60,642 nt of DNA, taken from NCBI GenBank assembly GCA_017518225.1, contig JAFWVV010000030.1, forward strand, positions 1-60,642. Reading direction: 5' to 3'. The position numbers and the translations under genes are program-made. The notes beneath the pieces were generated by a model. The model was given only the letters and a program-made list of their open reading frames with translations. It searched no databases and was not told the DNA's origin. Positions 40,279 through 48,802 of this stretch are shown here, in pieces (position 1 is the first letter of the stretch; each line of letters begins with the position of its first letter). Source of the DNA: Oscillospiraceae bacterium (lineage in GTDB: Bacteria; Bacillota; Clostridia; Oscillospirales; Oscillospiraceae).

Positions 40279-40300
40279 GTATAATAACTAAAGTTATTAT
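40279..40300. promoter_or_regulatory. Palindrome forming TATAAT on both strands
   Basis: TATAATAACT and its complement AGTTATTATA are separated by two bases between divergent genes. Each strand reads TATAAT, so it can be the -10 of both genes, or a repressor site. Confidence 0.5.
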
Positions 40301-40348
40301 AGCTTGCCCGCGCAATTTAGACAAGTCTAAAAAACGGGAGGGAACGAC

Positions 40349-40990
40349 ATGCCGCCAGAAGCGATCAACAGAAGAAAAGTGCGTGCCGCGGCGCTTGTCG
40401 CCGGCGACGGACAGATGCTGCAGGCGATTTTGGATTCCATGTATTTTAAGGAACTGCCAAACTTTGAGATGGCGGCGGTGATTTCGCCGGACAAGAGCGC
40501 CTATGCGATGACGCGCGCGCTGAACGCGGGCGTTCCGGCCTACGTCGTTGATCCGGAGCTGTTTCCCACGATGACCAGCCATAGCATGGCCGTCGCCAAC
40601 AAGCTGCGGGATATGGACATTGAGCTCGTGATCCTTGCCGGCTATGATCTGGCGCTTGGCGTGATCCCGTATCAGTTCAAAAACGCGATCCTCGGCATCT
40701 ACCCCGCGCTCTATCCCGCCTTTGAGGAGGTTGCGGGCGATATCCAGCGCGCCGTGCTCGAGCGCGGCGTCAAGCTCACCGGCGCGACGGCCTACTTTGC
40801 TGACAGCGACGGACGCGTCGGCGGCATTATCCTGCAAAAGGCGGTGGAGGTGTTGCCGGACGATGATCCCGAGTCGCTGCGCCGCCGGGTGATGGAGGAG
40901 GCGGAATGGAAGCTTTTGAGCCAGGCCATCGCCCTCTACTGTGCCGGAAAGCTGAAGATCCACGGCAAGCGTGTGATCGTCGAGCCGTAA
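40349..40990 (+). CDS. PurN-like formyltransferase-fold protein, probably not catalytic
   Basis: The 213-residue protein follows the glycinamide ribonucleotide transformylase fold: AALVAGDGQMLQAIL, IELVILAGYDLALG, and GATAYFADSDGRVGGIILQK. The catalytic loop of PurN, normally NIHPSLLPAF, is GIYPALYPAF here, so both the catalytic Asn and His are replaced (Gly, Tyr). The Asp-bearing loop is also altered. This argues against formyl transfer and for a paralogue with another role. GGGAGG precedes the ATG. No pur genes are adjacent. Confidence 0.8.
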   Translation: MPPEAINRRKVRAAALVAGDGQMLQAILDSMYFKELPNFEMAAVISPDKSAYAMTRALNAGVPAYVVDPELFPTMTSHSMAVANKLRDMDIELVILAGYDLALGVIPYQFKNAILGIYPALYPAFEEVAGDIQRAVLERGVKLTGATAYFADSDGRVGGIILQKAVEVLPDDDPESLRRRVMEEAEWKLLSQAIALYCAGKLKIHGKRVIVEP

Positions 40991-41011
40991 CAGCACGCAA
41001 GAACCAGAAAA

Positions 41012-41151
41012 GGGCGTGTTGCAAAATTAATAATTTCAAAAAATACTTGTCGTAAAAGTTACTGGGAGCCACAGATTTTGTGACTCCCAGTAACTTTTAT
41101 ACAAAATATCTTTTGCGATTTCGGCTAAAAACCTTATTTTGCAACACGCCC
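41012..41151. repeat. 140-bp nested inverted-repeat element
   Basis: The outer ends are a perfect 16-bp inverted repeat, GGGCGTGTTGCAAAAT (41012-41027) and its complement (41136-41151). Inside is a second long hairpin, AAAAGTTACTGGGAG... (41054-41073) with 41079-41099, one mismatch. It encodes nothing and is AT-rich against its surroundings. It may be a MITE-type element or serve as the bidirectional terminator of the convergent genes; no clear target duplication is seen. Confidence 0.7.
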
Positions 41152-41158
41152 CCTTACA

Positions 41159-42604
41159 TCAGCCTGCTTTTCGCCAGGTCGAGGGCAAAAAGAGGATCAG
41201 CATGGCGTAGATTTCCAGCCGTCCGCAGAGCATCGTGAAGCTCAAAACAATCTTGGACAGATCTGAGAAAATGCCGAAGCTGCCCGACGGGCCGATCAGG
41301 CTCAGACCGGGGCCGATATTCGACATGCAGGAGAGCGCGGCGGTGAAGTTTGTGGCGAAATCGTAACCGTCAAAGGAGATGATCGCCGTGCACGTGAGCA
41401 GCAGCAGCATATACAGCACAAAATAGCTGTACACGGCGGCGGTGGTCTCGCGGCTGACGCGCTGGCCGTCCAGCGCGACGCGATGGACGCTGCGCGGGCG
41501 CGCGATCTTACGCAAATCGGCCGCTGCGGTTTTGACCAGAAGCATCACGCGCGAGAGCTTCAGGCCGCCGCCCGTGCTGCCGGCGCAGCCGCCAATGAAC
41601 ATCAAGCCGACCAGCAGGGTCTGCGTAAAGCCCGGCCAGCGTGTGAAGTCCTCGGTGCCGAAGCCGGCGGTGCTGACGATGGTGGTGACGTTGAAAAAGG
41701 CGTGGCGCAGCGAGGTGGCAAGCGAGCCGTAGATCGGCCGGATTGAAAGCGTGATGGCCGCCACGCTGAAGATCAGAATGCCCCAATACCAATGCAGCTC
41801 TTCGCTCTTCAGAGCCTCCCGGGCCCGACCGATGAGGATCAGATAGAAGAGGTTGAAGTTGGTGCCGAAGAGAATCAGAAATACGCCGATGACGATCTCG
41901 ATGTAAACGCTCTGAAAAGAGCCGATGCTTGCGGCGCGCGTGGAAAAACCGCCGGTGCCGGCCGAGGCAAAGGCGTGCAGCAGCGCCTCAAAAAAGCTCA
42001 TGCCGCCGAGCCAGAGCAGCGCGGTCTCCAGCACGGTCAGTCCCAGATAGATGAGATAGAGAATCAGGGCGGTTTTGCGCGCTCTTGGTACCAGCTTGCC
42101 GACCGTCGGCCCGGGGATCTCGGCGCGCATGATATGCATCGAGTGGTCGCTGCTGAGCGGCAGCACCGCGAGGACGAAAACCAGCACGCCCATACCGCCC
42201 AGCCAGTGGGTGAAAATGCGCCAGAACTGTCCGGCATGCGAAAGCGCCTCCACGTCCGGCAGCACGGAGGCGCCGGTGGTGGAAAAGCCGGAGGCGGTCT
42301 CAAACACGGCGTCCACGTAGCGGGGGATATCTCCGCCCAGCACCAGAGGCAGCGCGCCGAGCAGACTCAGCACAAGCCAGACCAGCCCGACAGCGGCGAA
42401 GCCTTCGCGGGCATAGAGATCGGTGCGCCGGGGTTTGCAGGCAAAAACCATTGCCAGACCCAGCGCGAGCGCAATGGCTGCCGTCAGCAAAAAGGCGCCG
42501 ACGCGCTCATGATAAATCAGCCCAACGAGCGCCGGCAGCAGCAGCACGGCCGCCAGCAGCAGCAGTACCGCGCCAAGAATTCGTGCGATCATACGGAAAT
42601 TCAT
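41159..42604 (-). CDS. trkH: TrkH-type potassium uptake channel
   Basis: The 481-residue membrane protein has four TM-P loop-TM repeats with selectivity-filter segments such as ETASGFSTTGASVL, FASAGTGGFSTRAASI, VTTIVSTAGFGTEDFT and ALSCMSNIGPGLSLIG. It conducts K+ (or Na+/K+) under control of the TrkA protein encoded immediately upstream. The ATG overlaps the trkA stop by 4 bases. Confidence 0.93.
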   Translation of the reverse strand: MNFRMIARILGAVLLLLAAVLLLPALVGLIYHERVGAFLLTAAIALALGLAMVFACKPRRTDLYAREGFAAVGLVWLVLSLLGALPLVLGGDIPRYVDAVFETASGFSTTGASVLPDVEALSHAGQFWRIFTHWLGGMGVLVFVLAVLPLSSDHSMHIMRAEIPGPTVGKLVPRARKTALILYLIYLGLTVLETALLWLGGMSFFEALLHAFASAGTGGFSTRAASIGSFQSVYIEIVIGVFLILFGTNFNLFYLILIGRAREALKSEELHWYWGILIFSVAAITLSIRPIYGSLATSLRHAFFNVTTIVSTAGFGTEDFTRWPGFTQTLLVGLMFIGGCAGSTGGGLKLSRVMLLVKTAAADLRKIARPRSVHRVALDGQRVSRETTAAVYSYFVLYMLLLLTCTAIISFDGYDFATNFTAALSCMSNIGPGLSLIGPSGSFGIFSDLSKIVLSFTMLCGRLEIYAMLILFLPSTWRKAG

Positions 42605-43965
42605 CGTTCGCCCTCCAGGATCTGGTCAAGCGCCGTCAGACGTCCGGCCAGAGAGACGATCACCGCATGGTCGCCCGGCAGCAGAGCTGTGTTGCCGTCG
42701 GGGATCAGGCTCTTTCCGCTGCGGATAATCGCGCCAATGAGCACGTTTTTCTTTAGCTTCAGCTCCCGCAGGGGCTTGTGCGCCATGCGGGAATGCTCGT
42801 CCACGAGAAATTCCAGCGCCTCTGCCTTGCCGTCAGCCAGACGGTGAAGACTCTCCATGCCGCCGCCGCGGCTGGCGCTGAGTGCGCGCACGTAGCCGGT
42901 AAGCTGCTGCGCGACGAGCTCCTTGGGGCTGACGGTGCTGTCCAGTCCCGTGCCCTCAAGCAGACCACCGAACAGATCGCGGTTGAGCTTGGTGACGATC
43001 TTCGGCACAGCGCAGCTGCGGGCGAACAGGGAGACGATGATGTTGTCTCCGTCGTCGCCGGTGAGGGCAACAAAGGCGTCTGAGCGCGCAAGACCCTCTT
43101 CGTCCAGCACCTCGCTGCGCGTAGCGTCTCCGCACACGACAGAGGCGCCGGGGACGAGATCGCACAAAAGCTCACAGCGAGCGGCGTCCCGCTCGACGAT
43201 GGTAACGGCGATGCCGCTTTCCAGCAGCATACGCGTCAGGTACACCGCGACGCGCCCGCCGCCCATGAGCATGACGCTTTTGACCGGACGGCGATATTGG
43301 CCGATACGCGCGAAGAAGCGGCGCAATTCGGCGGTGCTGCCGCTGATGGACAGGCGGTCTCCGGCGCGCAGCGTAAAATCGCCGTGCGGAATCAGCGCCT
43401 CGCTGCCGCGCTCAACCATAACGACCAGCACCTTCGCGCCGATTGCGCCGGGCAGCTCGCGCAGCGTCATGCCGGCAAGCTTTCCGTCCTCCGGGATGCG
43501 ATGGTCAACGATTTCCACGCTTCCGTTGGAAAAGGTGTCCACGCGCACGGCGCTGGGGAAATGCAGCAGGCGCGAGATTTCCTTGGCGCACTCGTACTCG
43601 GGATTGACGATCAGCGAAAGACCCATGGTCTTTCGCAAAAAGGCGCCCTGATGCAGATATTCGGGGTCGCGGATGCGCGCGACGACGTGGCGTGCGCCAA
43701 GCCGGTGTGCGGTGATGCCGCAGATCATGTTGACCTCGTCCTTCTCCGTTGCGGCCAGCAGCAGCTCCGCACGGTCGACGCCGGCGGCCTGCAGCGTTTC
43801 GGGGTTGGCTGCGCTGCCCTGGACGCAGATCACGTCCAGCGCGGTGGAGATGCGCTCGATGGTTGCAGCACTCTGATCGATGACGGTAATGTCGTGCCCT
43901 TCGGCGGAGAGCGTTTCCGCGACAGAATAGCCGACCTTGCCGCCGCCGACGATAATAATGTTCAT
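42601..43965 (-). CDS. trkA: TrkA, potassium uptake regulator
   Basis: The 454-residue protein consists of two RCK units, each with a Rossmann fold (MNIIIVGGGKVGYSVAETLS and KSVMLMGGGRVAVYLTRMLL) and a TrkA-C domain (residues about 140-220 and 370-454). It binds NAD(H)/ATP and gates TrkH. AGAGGG precedes the ATG. It is first in the trkA-trkH operon. Confidence 0.94.
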   Translation of the reverse strand: MNIIIVGGGKVGYSVAETLSAEGHDITVIDQSAATIERISTALDVICVQGSAANPETLQAAGVDRAELLLAATEKDEVNMICGITAHRLGARHVVARIRDPEYLHQGAFLRKTMGLSLIVNPEYECAKEISRLLHFPSAVRVDTFSNGSVEIVDHRIPEDGKLAGMTLRELPGAIGAKVLVVMVERGSEALIPHGDFTLRAGDRLSISGSTAELRRFFARIGQYRRPVKSVMLMGGGRVAVYLTRMLLESGIAVTIVERDAARCELLCDLVPGASVVCGDATRSEVLDEEGLARSDAFVALTGDDGDNIIVSLFARSCAVPKIVTKLNRDLFGGLLEGTGLDSTVSPKELVAQQLTGYVRALSASRGGGMESLHRLADGKAEALEFLVDEHSRMAHKPLRELKLKKNVLIGAIIRSGKSLIPDGNTALLPGDHAVIVSLAGRLTALDQILEGER

Positions 43966-43994
43966 ACACGTACCCTCTTTCGTGCATATTCTTA

Positions 43995-44011
43995 AATGAT
44001 ATCATATCATT
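43995..44011. promoter_or_regulatory. Palindrome upstream of trkA
   Basis: AATGATAT-C-ATATCATT is an 8+1+8 palindrome 30 bases before the trkA ATG, overlapping where a -10 (TATGAT/TATCAT) would lie. It is a candidate operator for trkAH. Confidence 0.45.
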
Positions 44012-44108
44012 GTTTCGCGGATTTGTACAGAGTATCGCCATCTAATAATCTTGACCTTTTCTGGACATGCTGTTGGTAGAAAATGTTCAGAGAGGGAGGC
44101 GAGTGGCG

Positions 44109-45176
44109 ATGAGCGAGCGATCGCGGCGCTGCCTGGAGCTGCTCTTGTATGCGGCGACGGCGCTGCTCGGCGGCTGGCTGCTGCTGCGCTTTGCGCTGCC
44201 GGCGCTGGCGCCGTTTCTGCTGGCCTTTGCGCTGGCGGCGCTGATGGAGCCGGCGGTACGCGCGCTGTGCCGCTTGCGCGTCCGGCGCACAGCTGCCGCG
44301 GGCTTTACGACGATTGCGTTTTTGAGCCTGCTGCTTTTTGTTTCGGCGCGGCTGACCGCGCGGGGCATGACCGCCGTCAATGACTGGATCGGGATGCTGC
44401 CGGAATTGGCGGCGGCGATGGAGGAACGGCTGGATGCGCTGGAGCGCTGGCTGGAGCAGCAAAGCCAGACGATTCCGGGCGGGGCGGCGGTACTGGAGCG
44501 GGCGATCGAGGCGCTGGGCGAGGCGCTGGGGGCGATTCCCGGCGCGCTCTCCCGGCGGCTGCTTGACACGGCGGCTTTGCTGGCGCAACGCAGCGGCGAT
44601 CTGCTGCTGTTTGTATTCACCGCAGGACTGGGCAGCTTCTTCCTCTCTGCGGCTTTTCCGCAGGTCAAGGCTTTTTTGCGCGCGCAGCTCCCCCGGCGTT
44701 GGCTGCACCAGCTGCAGATTGTTTCGCAGGATCTCAAGCAGAGCTTCGGCGGCTTTTTGCGCGCGCAAGCATTGCTGGCGGCGATTACCTTTGCGGAACT
44801 GCTGCTTGCGTTTTGGCTGCTCGGTCTGCGCTCGGCGTTTCTGACGGCGGCGCTGACGACGCTGGTGGACGCGCTGCCGGTCTTCGGGGTCGGCGCGGTG
44901 CTGGTACCTTGGGCGGCGATCGCGCTGCTGCGCGGCCAGACGCAGCTGGGGATCGGGCTGCTGGTGAGCTTTCTGATCGTGAGCCTGCTGCGCAATCTTC
45001 TGCAGGCCAAGCTTCTGGGCGATCAGATCGGGCTTGATCCGCTCAGCTCGCTGCTGGCGGTCTACGCCGGGTGGCGGCTGTGCGGCTTTTGGGGCTTGCT
45101 GCTGTTTCCGCTTCTGCTGGTAACGCTCAAGCAGCTGCACGAGCGGGGGCTTCTGCGGCTCTGGCGCAGCGCGTAA
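44109..45176 (+). CDS. AI-2E/YtvI-type permease
   Basis: The 355-residue protein has TM segments at both ends with a coiled-coil middle (residues about 105-150) and the conserved C-terminal features of the AI-2E transporter superfamily, e.g. TTLVDALPVFGVGAVLVPWA and LRNLLQAKLLGDQIGLDPLS. The match is closest to sporulation protein YtvI, fitting a spore former, but the sporulation role is inference. I chose ATG 44109, 9 bases after GGGAGG, over GTG 44103. Confidence 0.85.
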   Translation: MSERSRRCLELLLYAATALLGGWLLLRFALPALAPFLLAFALAALMEPAVRALCRLRVRRTAAAGFTTIAFLSLLLFVSARLTARGMTAVNDWIGMLPELAAAMEERLDALERWLEQQSQTIPGGAAVLERAIEALGEALGAIPGALSRRLLDTAALLAQRSGDLLLFVFTAGLGSFFLSAAFPQVKAFLRAQLPRRWLHQLQIVSQDLKQSFGGFLRAQALLAAITFAELLLAFWLLGLRSAFLTAALTTLVDALPVFGVGAVLVPWAAIALLRGQTQLGIGLLVSFLIVSLLRNLLQAKLLGDQIGLDPLSSLLAVYAGWRLCGFWGLLLFPLLLVTLKQLHERGLLRLWRSA

Positions 45177-45202
45177 AAAACAAAATGGGAAAAGTTTTGC
45201 GC

Positions 45203-45231
45203 TTGTGCAATGACGGACACTGTGCTATATT
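45203..45231 (+). promoter_or_regulatory. Promoter of secreted protein-ABC operon
   Basis: TTGTGC (45203-45208) and TATATT (45226-45231) are 17 bases apart, about 55 bases before the start codon. Confidence 0.6.
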
Positions 45232-45284
45232 GGAAATAGAAGTTTGTGGACAAACAAAGATGGCACAGGAAAGGAGCAAGACCT

Positions 45285-46883
45285 ATGTTTGATCGAAAGA
45301 CTGAGGGAAAAAAACCCTCGCGTAAAATCGCAAGAATCATTTGCTGGAGCCTTGCCGCAGCGATGCTGCTGGCGCTGTTTGGCTTCGGAACGCAAAGCGC
45401 CGAGGCGTCCCTCGCACTGAGGACGGACGCCGCCCATCTGCAGGCGCAGACACGCCACAGCGCGGAGAGCAAGGCGAAGGAAGCCCAGAAGGAAGAGAGC
45501 TTTTTTGAGACGGAGCTGACGCTGACCATCGACCAGAAGGTGATGGGCGACGAGCTGCTTGACCTGATCGAGGACAGCCTCGGGATGGACATCGGCTGGC
45601 TGGAGAGCCTTGGTCTGTATGTCTCCGGCGGCGTCGAGGGACAGCTGCTGGGCGGAGAGATGATCGCCGTGCTCAACGGGAAGGATATCACCGGACTGAC
45701 GGGTCTTTTTGACCGCGAAAACGGCGAGATCTATCTGAATATCCCCGCACTGTGTGAAAAGGGATTCAAAACGACCATGGAAGAGCTGACGGGCGAGCCT
45801 ATGCCGCAGCTTGATTTGGAGACGTATCTGGCGGCGATACCGGATCAGGAGCTGCTGGGCAAGCTGTTTGAACGCTACTTTGGCATCATTGGCGAAAGTT
45901 TCGGCAAGGACGTGGAGATAGAGGAAAAGGACAGCGAAACGGTCATAGCCGGCGGCTTGGAAGGAAAGTATCAGGTGACAGAGATGAAGCTTGGCGGAAA
46001 AGCTCTGCTTGTGATGGCCGAGAAGCTTTTGACCGAGCTGCGTGACGACGCCGATGTGAAGGAGCTCTTCGCCTCGACGTCCGGGGTCGCCGGCCAGGAC
46101 GAAAGCGAGATGGAAGAGAGCTACCGGGAATTTGTCGAGGGGATCGACAAAGCTCTGGTGGAGCTGAAGGACGTCAAGCCTGAGGACGTCACGGTGGAAC
46201 TCAAGCTGACGGTATATATGAACGAGGAAGGAAAGCTGCGCGGCTTGGGTTTTGAAGTAAATGACGGCGAAGACATTCTGACAAAGCTGAACGCTGTGCT
46301 GGTCGTCAAGGGCAAGCAGTACGGGCTGAAGCTCGACCTGCTGGTCGATCAGGCGGCGGGCGACTCCTATATCACGCTGGACGGCGGCGGCGAGCTGGAC
46401 GTTCTCAAAAAGACGCTCAACGGCAAATTTGAGCTGCTCGTCCGGGCGGGCGAAGGCGCTGAAAAGGATGAAATGAAGCTGCTTGAGCTTGAACTGGACG
46501 CGGCGCTGACCGACGACGGCCTTCGCTATCAGCTCGACGTGACCCCGGCGGAGGCGCTGCTGGAGCTGGCCTTGGAGGATGAGGAGCTGCCGGCGCCTGT
46601 AGAGAAGTTTGTTCGCAGCCTGAGCCTGCGCTTGCGAGGCGAAGTGGGCGAAGAGAAGTTTGAACTGCTCACGGCGGTCTGCACGGACAAGAAGGAATGC
46701 CTCACTCTGTCGCTGAAGGGCGGCGCAATCCAGCCCTATGCGCTCGAAAAGCCGGCCGATGCGCTCTCTATGAAAGAGTGGCAGCAGAGTCTGGATTTCA
46801 ATCGGCTGTCAGAGCTGATCACAAAGCTGCGCGAGGCGGGCGCCCCGGCCGCGCTGCTGGACAGCATGGGCCTGGCCGCATAA
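45285..46883 (+). CDS. Secreted or anchored acidic protein, unknown family
   Basis: The 532-residue protein starts MFDRKTEGKKPSRKIARIIC, followed by a hydrophobic segment (WSLAAAMLLALFGFGTQSAEA) that looks like a signal peptide with an AEA cleavage site. The rest is strongly acidic, with repeated beta-like stretches such as VTVELKLTVYMNEEGKLRGL and DGLRYQLDVTPAEALLELAL. This suggests an elongated beta-rich fold of several similar units. I do not recognise it. Its stop is 3 bases from the ATPase gene, so it is probably an exported partner of the ABC genes. Confidence 0.75.
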   Translation: MFDRKTEGKKPSRKIARIICWSLAAAMLLALFGFGTQSAEASLALRTDAAHLQAQTRHSAESKAKEAQKEESFFETELTLTIDQKVMGDELLDLIEDSLGMDIGWLESLGLYVSGGVEGQLLGGEMIAVLNGKDITGLTGLFDRENGEIYLNIPALCEKGFKTTMEELTGEPMPQLDLETYLAAIPDQELLGKLFERYFGIIGESFGKDVEIEEKDSETVIAGGLEGKYQVTEMKLGGKALLVMAEKLLTELRDDADVKELFASTSGVAGQDESEMEESYREFVEGIDKALVELKDVKPEDVTVELKLTVYMNEEGKLRGLGFEVNDGEDILTKLNAVLVVKGKQYGLKLDLLVDQAAGDSYITLDGGGELDVLKKTLNGKFELLVRAGEGAEKDEMKLLELELDAALTDDGLRYQLDVTPAEALLELALEDEELPAPVEKFVRSLSLRLRGEVGEEKFELLTAVCTDKKECLTLSLKGGAIQPYALEKPADALSMKEWQQSLDFNRLSELITKLREAGAPAALLDSMGLAA

Positions 46884-46886
46884 GCA

Positions 46887-47564
46887 ATGGAAGCGGAAAT
46901 TCGGAACATCCATAAAAAATACGCACGAAAAGAGGTCCTTTGCGGGGCCTCCTTTCGTGCTGTCAGCGGCAGCTGCGTGGGCATTCTCGGGGCAAACGGC
47001 ACGGGGAAATCCACGCTGCTGCGCGTTTTGGCGGGCGCTGCGCGCGCCGAGCGGGGCGAATTTCTTTGGGACGGCGAAGACCTTTTGAAAAACAGCGCGC
47101 TGCGCCGCAAAACCGTCGCCTATGTGCCGCAGGGCACACCGCTCATTGAGGAGCTTTCCGCGCGTGACAATCTGCGTCTGTGGTATGAGCCGGAGGTGCT
47201 GGAGCGTTCGCTGGCAGAGGGTATGCTGCGCGAACTCGGTGTGAATGAGTTTTTAAACACGGTGGCCGGCCGTCTCTCCGGCGGCATGCGCAAGCGCCTG
47301 TCGATCGGCTGTGCGATCGCCCGTGAGCCGGCGATTTTGCTGCTCGACGAGCCGACCGCCGCGCTTGATATGCCGGGAAAGGATCGCATTCTACGCTATC
47401 TGGATGGCTTTCAGCGCGCGGGCGGTCTGGTGCTGATGGCCTCCCACGACCCCTGGGAGCTGGCGCTGTGCGACGCCTGGCAAATGTTGCGCGGCGGCGT
47501 GCTGGAGCCCTATGCCTATACCGGCGATCGGGAAACGCTGATGCGGGATTTGGAAACGCCATGA
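46887..47564 (+). CDS. ABC ATPase
   Basis: The 225-residue ATPase has Walker A GANGTGKST, signature LSGGMRKR, Walker B ILLLDEPTAALD and switch LMASHDPWEL. It begins 3 bases after the secreted-protein gene. The permease gene overlaps its stop by 4 bases. The substrate is unknown. Confidence 0.92.
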   Translation: MEAEIRNIHKKYARKEVLCGASFRAVSGSCVGILGANGTGKSTLLRVLAGAARAERGEFLWDGEDLLKNSALRRKTVAYVPQGTPLIEELSARDNLRLWYEPEVLERSLAEGMLRELGVNEFLNTVAGRLSGGMRKRLSIGCAIAREPAILLLDEPTAALDMPGKDRILRYLDGFQRAGGLVLMASHDPWELALCDAWQMLRGGVLEPYAYTGDRETLMRDLETP

Positions 47565-48787
47565 GAAGCTTTTTGGTTTACACAGGGCTGCAGCTCAAGC
47601 GAGCGCTGCGCCTGCTGCCGGGGATGCTGGCGATCTGCCTGCTGTTGACGGCGCTGGCGGCGCTCGGCGCGCTGCTGGTCTCCCGGCTCGGCGGAGATCG
47701 CGAGGCGGAAAAGAGCCCCGTGCGCATCGGCGTCGTGGGCGAGCTGGATCAGGGCTATCTCCGCGAGGGGCTGCAGATGCTGCAGAGCATGGATCCCTCG
47801 CGCTTTTCGCTGCGGCTGGAGCCGATGGCGGAGGACGAGGCGGCGGCCCTGCTGCGCCGGGGCGAGCTTGCCGGCTATGTGCGGGTGCCAGAGGATTTTG
47901 TCGAGCGCTGGACGCTTGGCGAGCACCCGCCGCTGATCTATCTGAGCAGGGGGGACGGCGTCGGCGCGCGGCTTGTGCGCGAAATCGCTGACACGGCGGT
48001 CTCGCTGGTGCTGGAGACGGAAAACGCGGTCTACGGCGCCCAAAATTTTGTCGCTGATCGCATGCCCGGGGAGAACCCCTATGCGATGGGCGACCGGCTG
48101 GTGCTTCGCTACGCGCTGCGTATCCTGGATCGCGAGCGCTTGTATGGGATTGAAATGGTGGAGACGCCCGAGGGGATCAGTCTGGCGGCACAGCTGCTCT
48201 GCGGTCTGGCGCTGTTGTTTGTGATGCTCTGGGCGATTTGCTGCGCGCCGCTCTTTTCGCGCCGCAGCAGAGAGCTGCAGCGTGTGCTTTCCGCACGCGG
48301 TCTGCGCGGCGGAGGGCAGGTGGCGTCGGAATTTGCGGCTTTTGTGGTGCTGCTGCTGGCGGCCGGCACATTCGTCCTGCTACTGGGGGCTTTACTGGCG
48401 CGGCGCTTTGACTTTGCCGTCCCCGAACTCGCGGCGCTTTCCAGGACAGCACGCCTTTTATTGCTGCTTCGCGCGCTGCCGGTGGCGCTGATGCTCTGCG
48501 CGCTGTCCTTCTTGCTCTACGAGCTGGCGCAGGGCGCCGTGGGCGGTGTGCTGCTGCAGTTTCTAAACGCACTGCTGCAGGGCTATCTGGCCGGCTGTCT
48601 GCTGCCTGCCTCCTTTTTTCCGGAGAAACTGCAGCGCTTTGGCGCAGGGCTTCCGGCGGGGCTCGGCCTGGCGCGCCTGCGTGCGCTGTTGCAGGGCGGA
48701 ACAGAGCCGTCTGTCGCAGTCTGGGGCTTGCTGCTGCTGTTTTTGCTGCTGGCCGCGGCGATCCGCGACAGACGCAGCCGAGCGTGA
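47561..48787 (+). CDS. ABC-2 type permease, first of pair
   Basis: The 408-residue protein has one N-terminal TM helix, an extracytoplasmic domain of about 160 residues (VRIGVVGELDQGYLREGLQM ...), and a cluster of TM helices from residue about 205. This is the ABC-2 (YhgE/NatB-like) exporter plan. The ATG overlaps the ATPase stop. Confidence 0.87.
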   Translation: MRSFLVYTGLQLKRALRLLPGMLAICLLLTALAALGALLVSRLGGDREAEKSPVRIGVVGELDQGYLREGLQMLQSMDPSRFSLRLEPMAEDEAAALLRRGELAGYVRVPEDFVERWTLGEHPPLIYLSRGDGVGARLVREIADTAVSLVLETENAVYGAQNFVADRMPGENPYAMGDRLVLRYALRILDRERLYGIEMVETPEGISLAAQLLCGLALLFVMLWAICCAPLFSRRSRELQRVLSARGLRGGGQVASEFAAFVVLLLAAGTFVLLLGALLARRFDFAVPELAALSRTARLLLLLRALPVALMLCALSFLLYELAQGAVGGVLLQFLNALLQGYLAGCLLPASFFPEKLQRFGAGLPAGLGLARLRALLQGGTEPSVAVWGLLLLFLLLAAAIRDRRSRA

Positions 48788-48802
48788 GAGAGGGGCGGAA
48801 GC

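Noticed and set aside
40241-40996. Upstream extension of the phosphatase-GNAT gene across the PurN-like gene
   Set aside because: The family start MTKLYLIRH is at 40240 and the extension is antisense to a recognisable fold.
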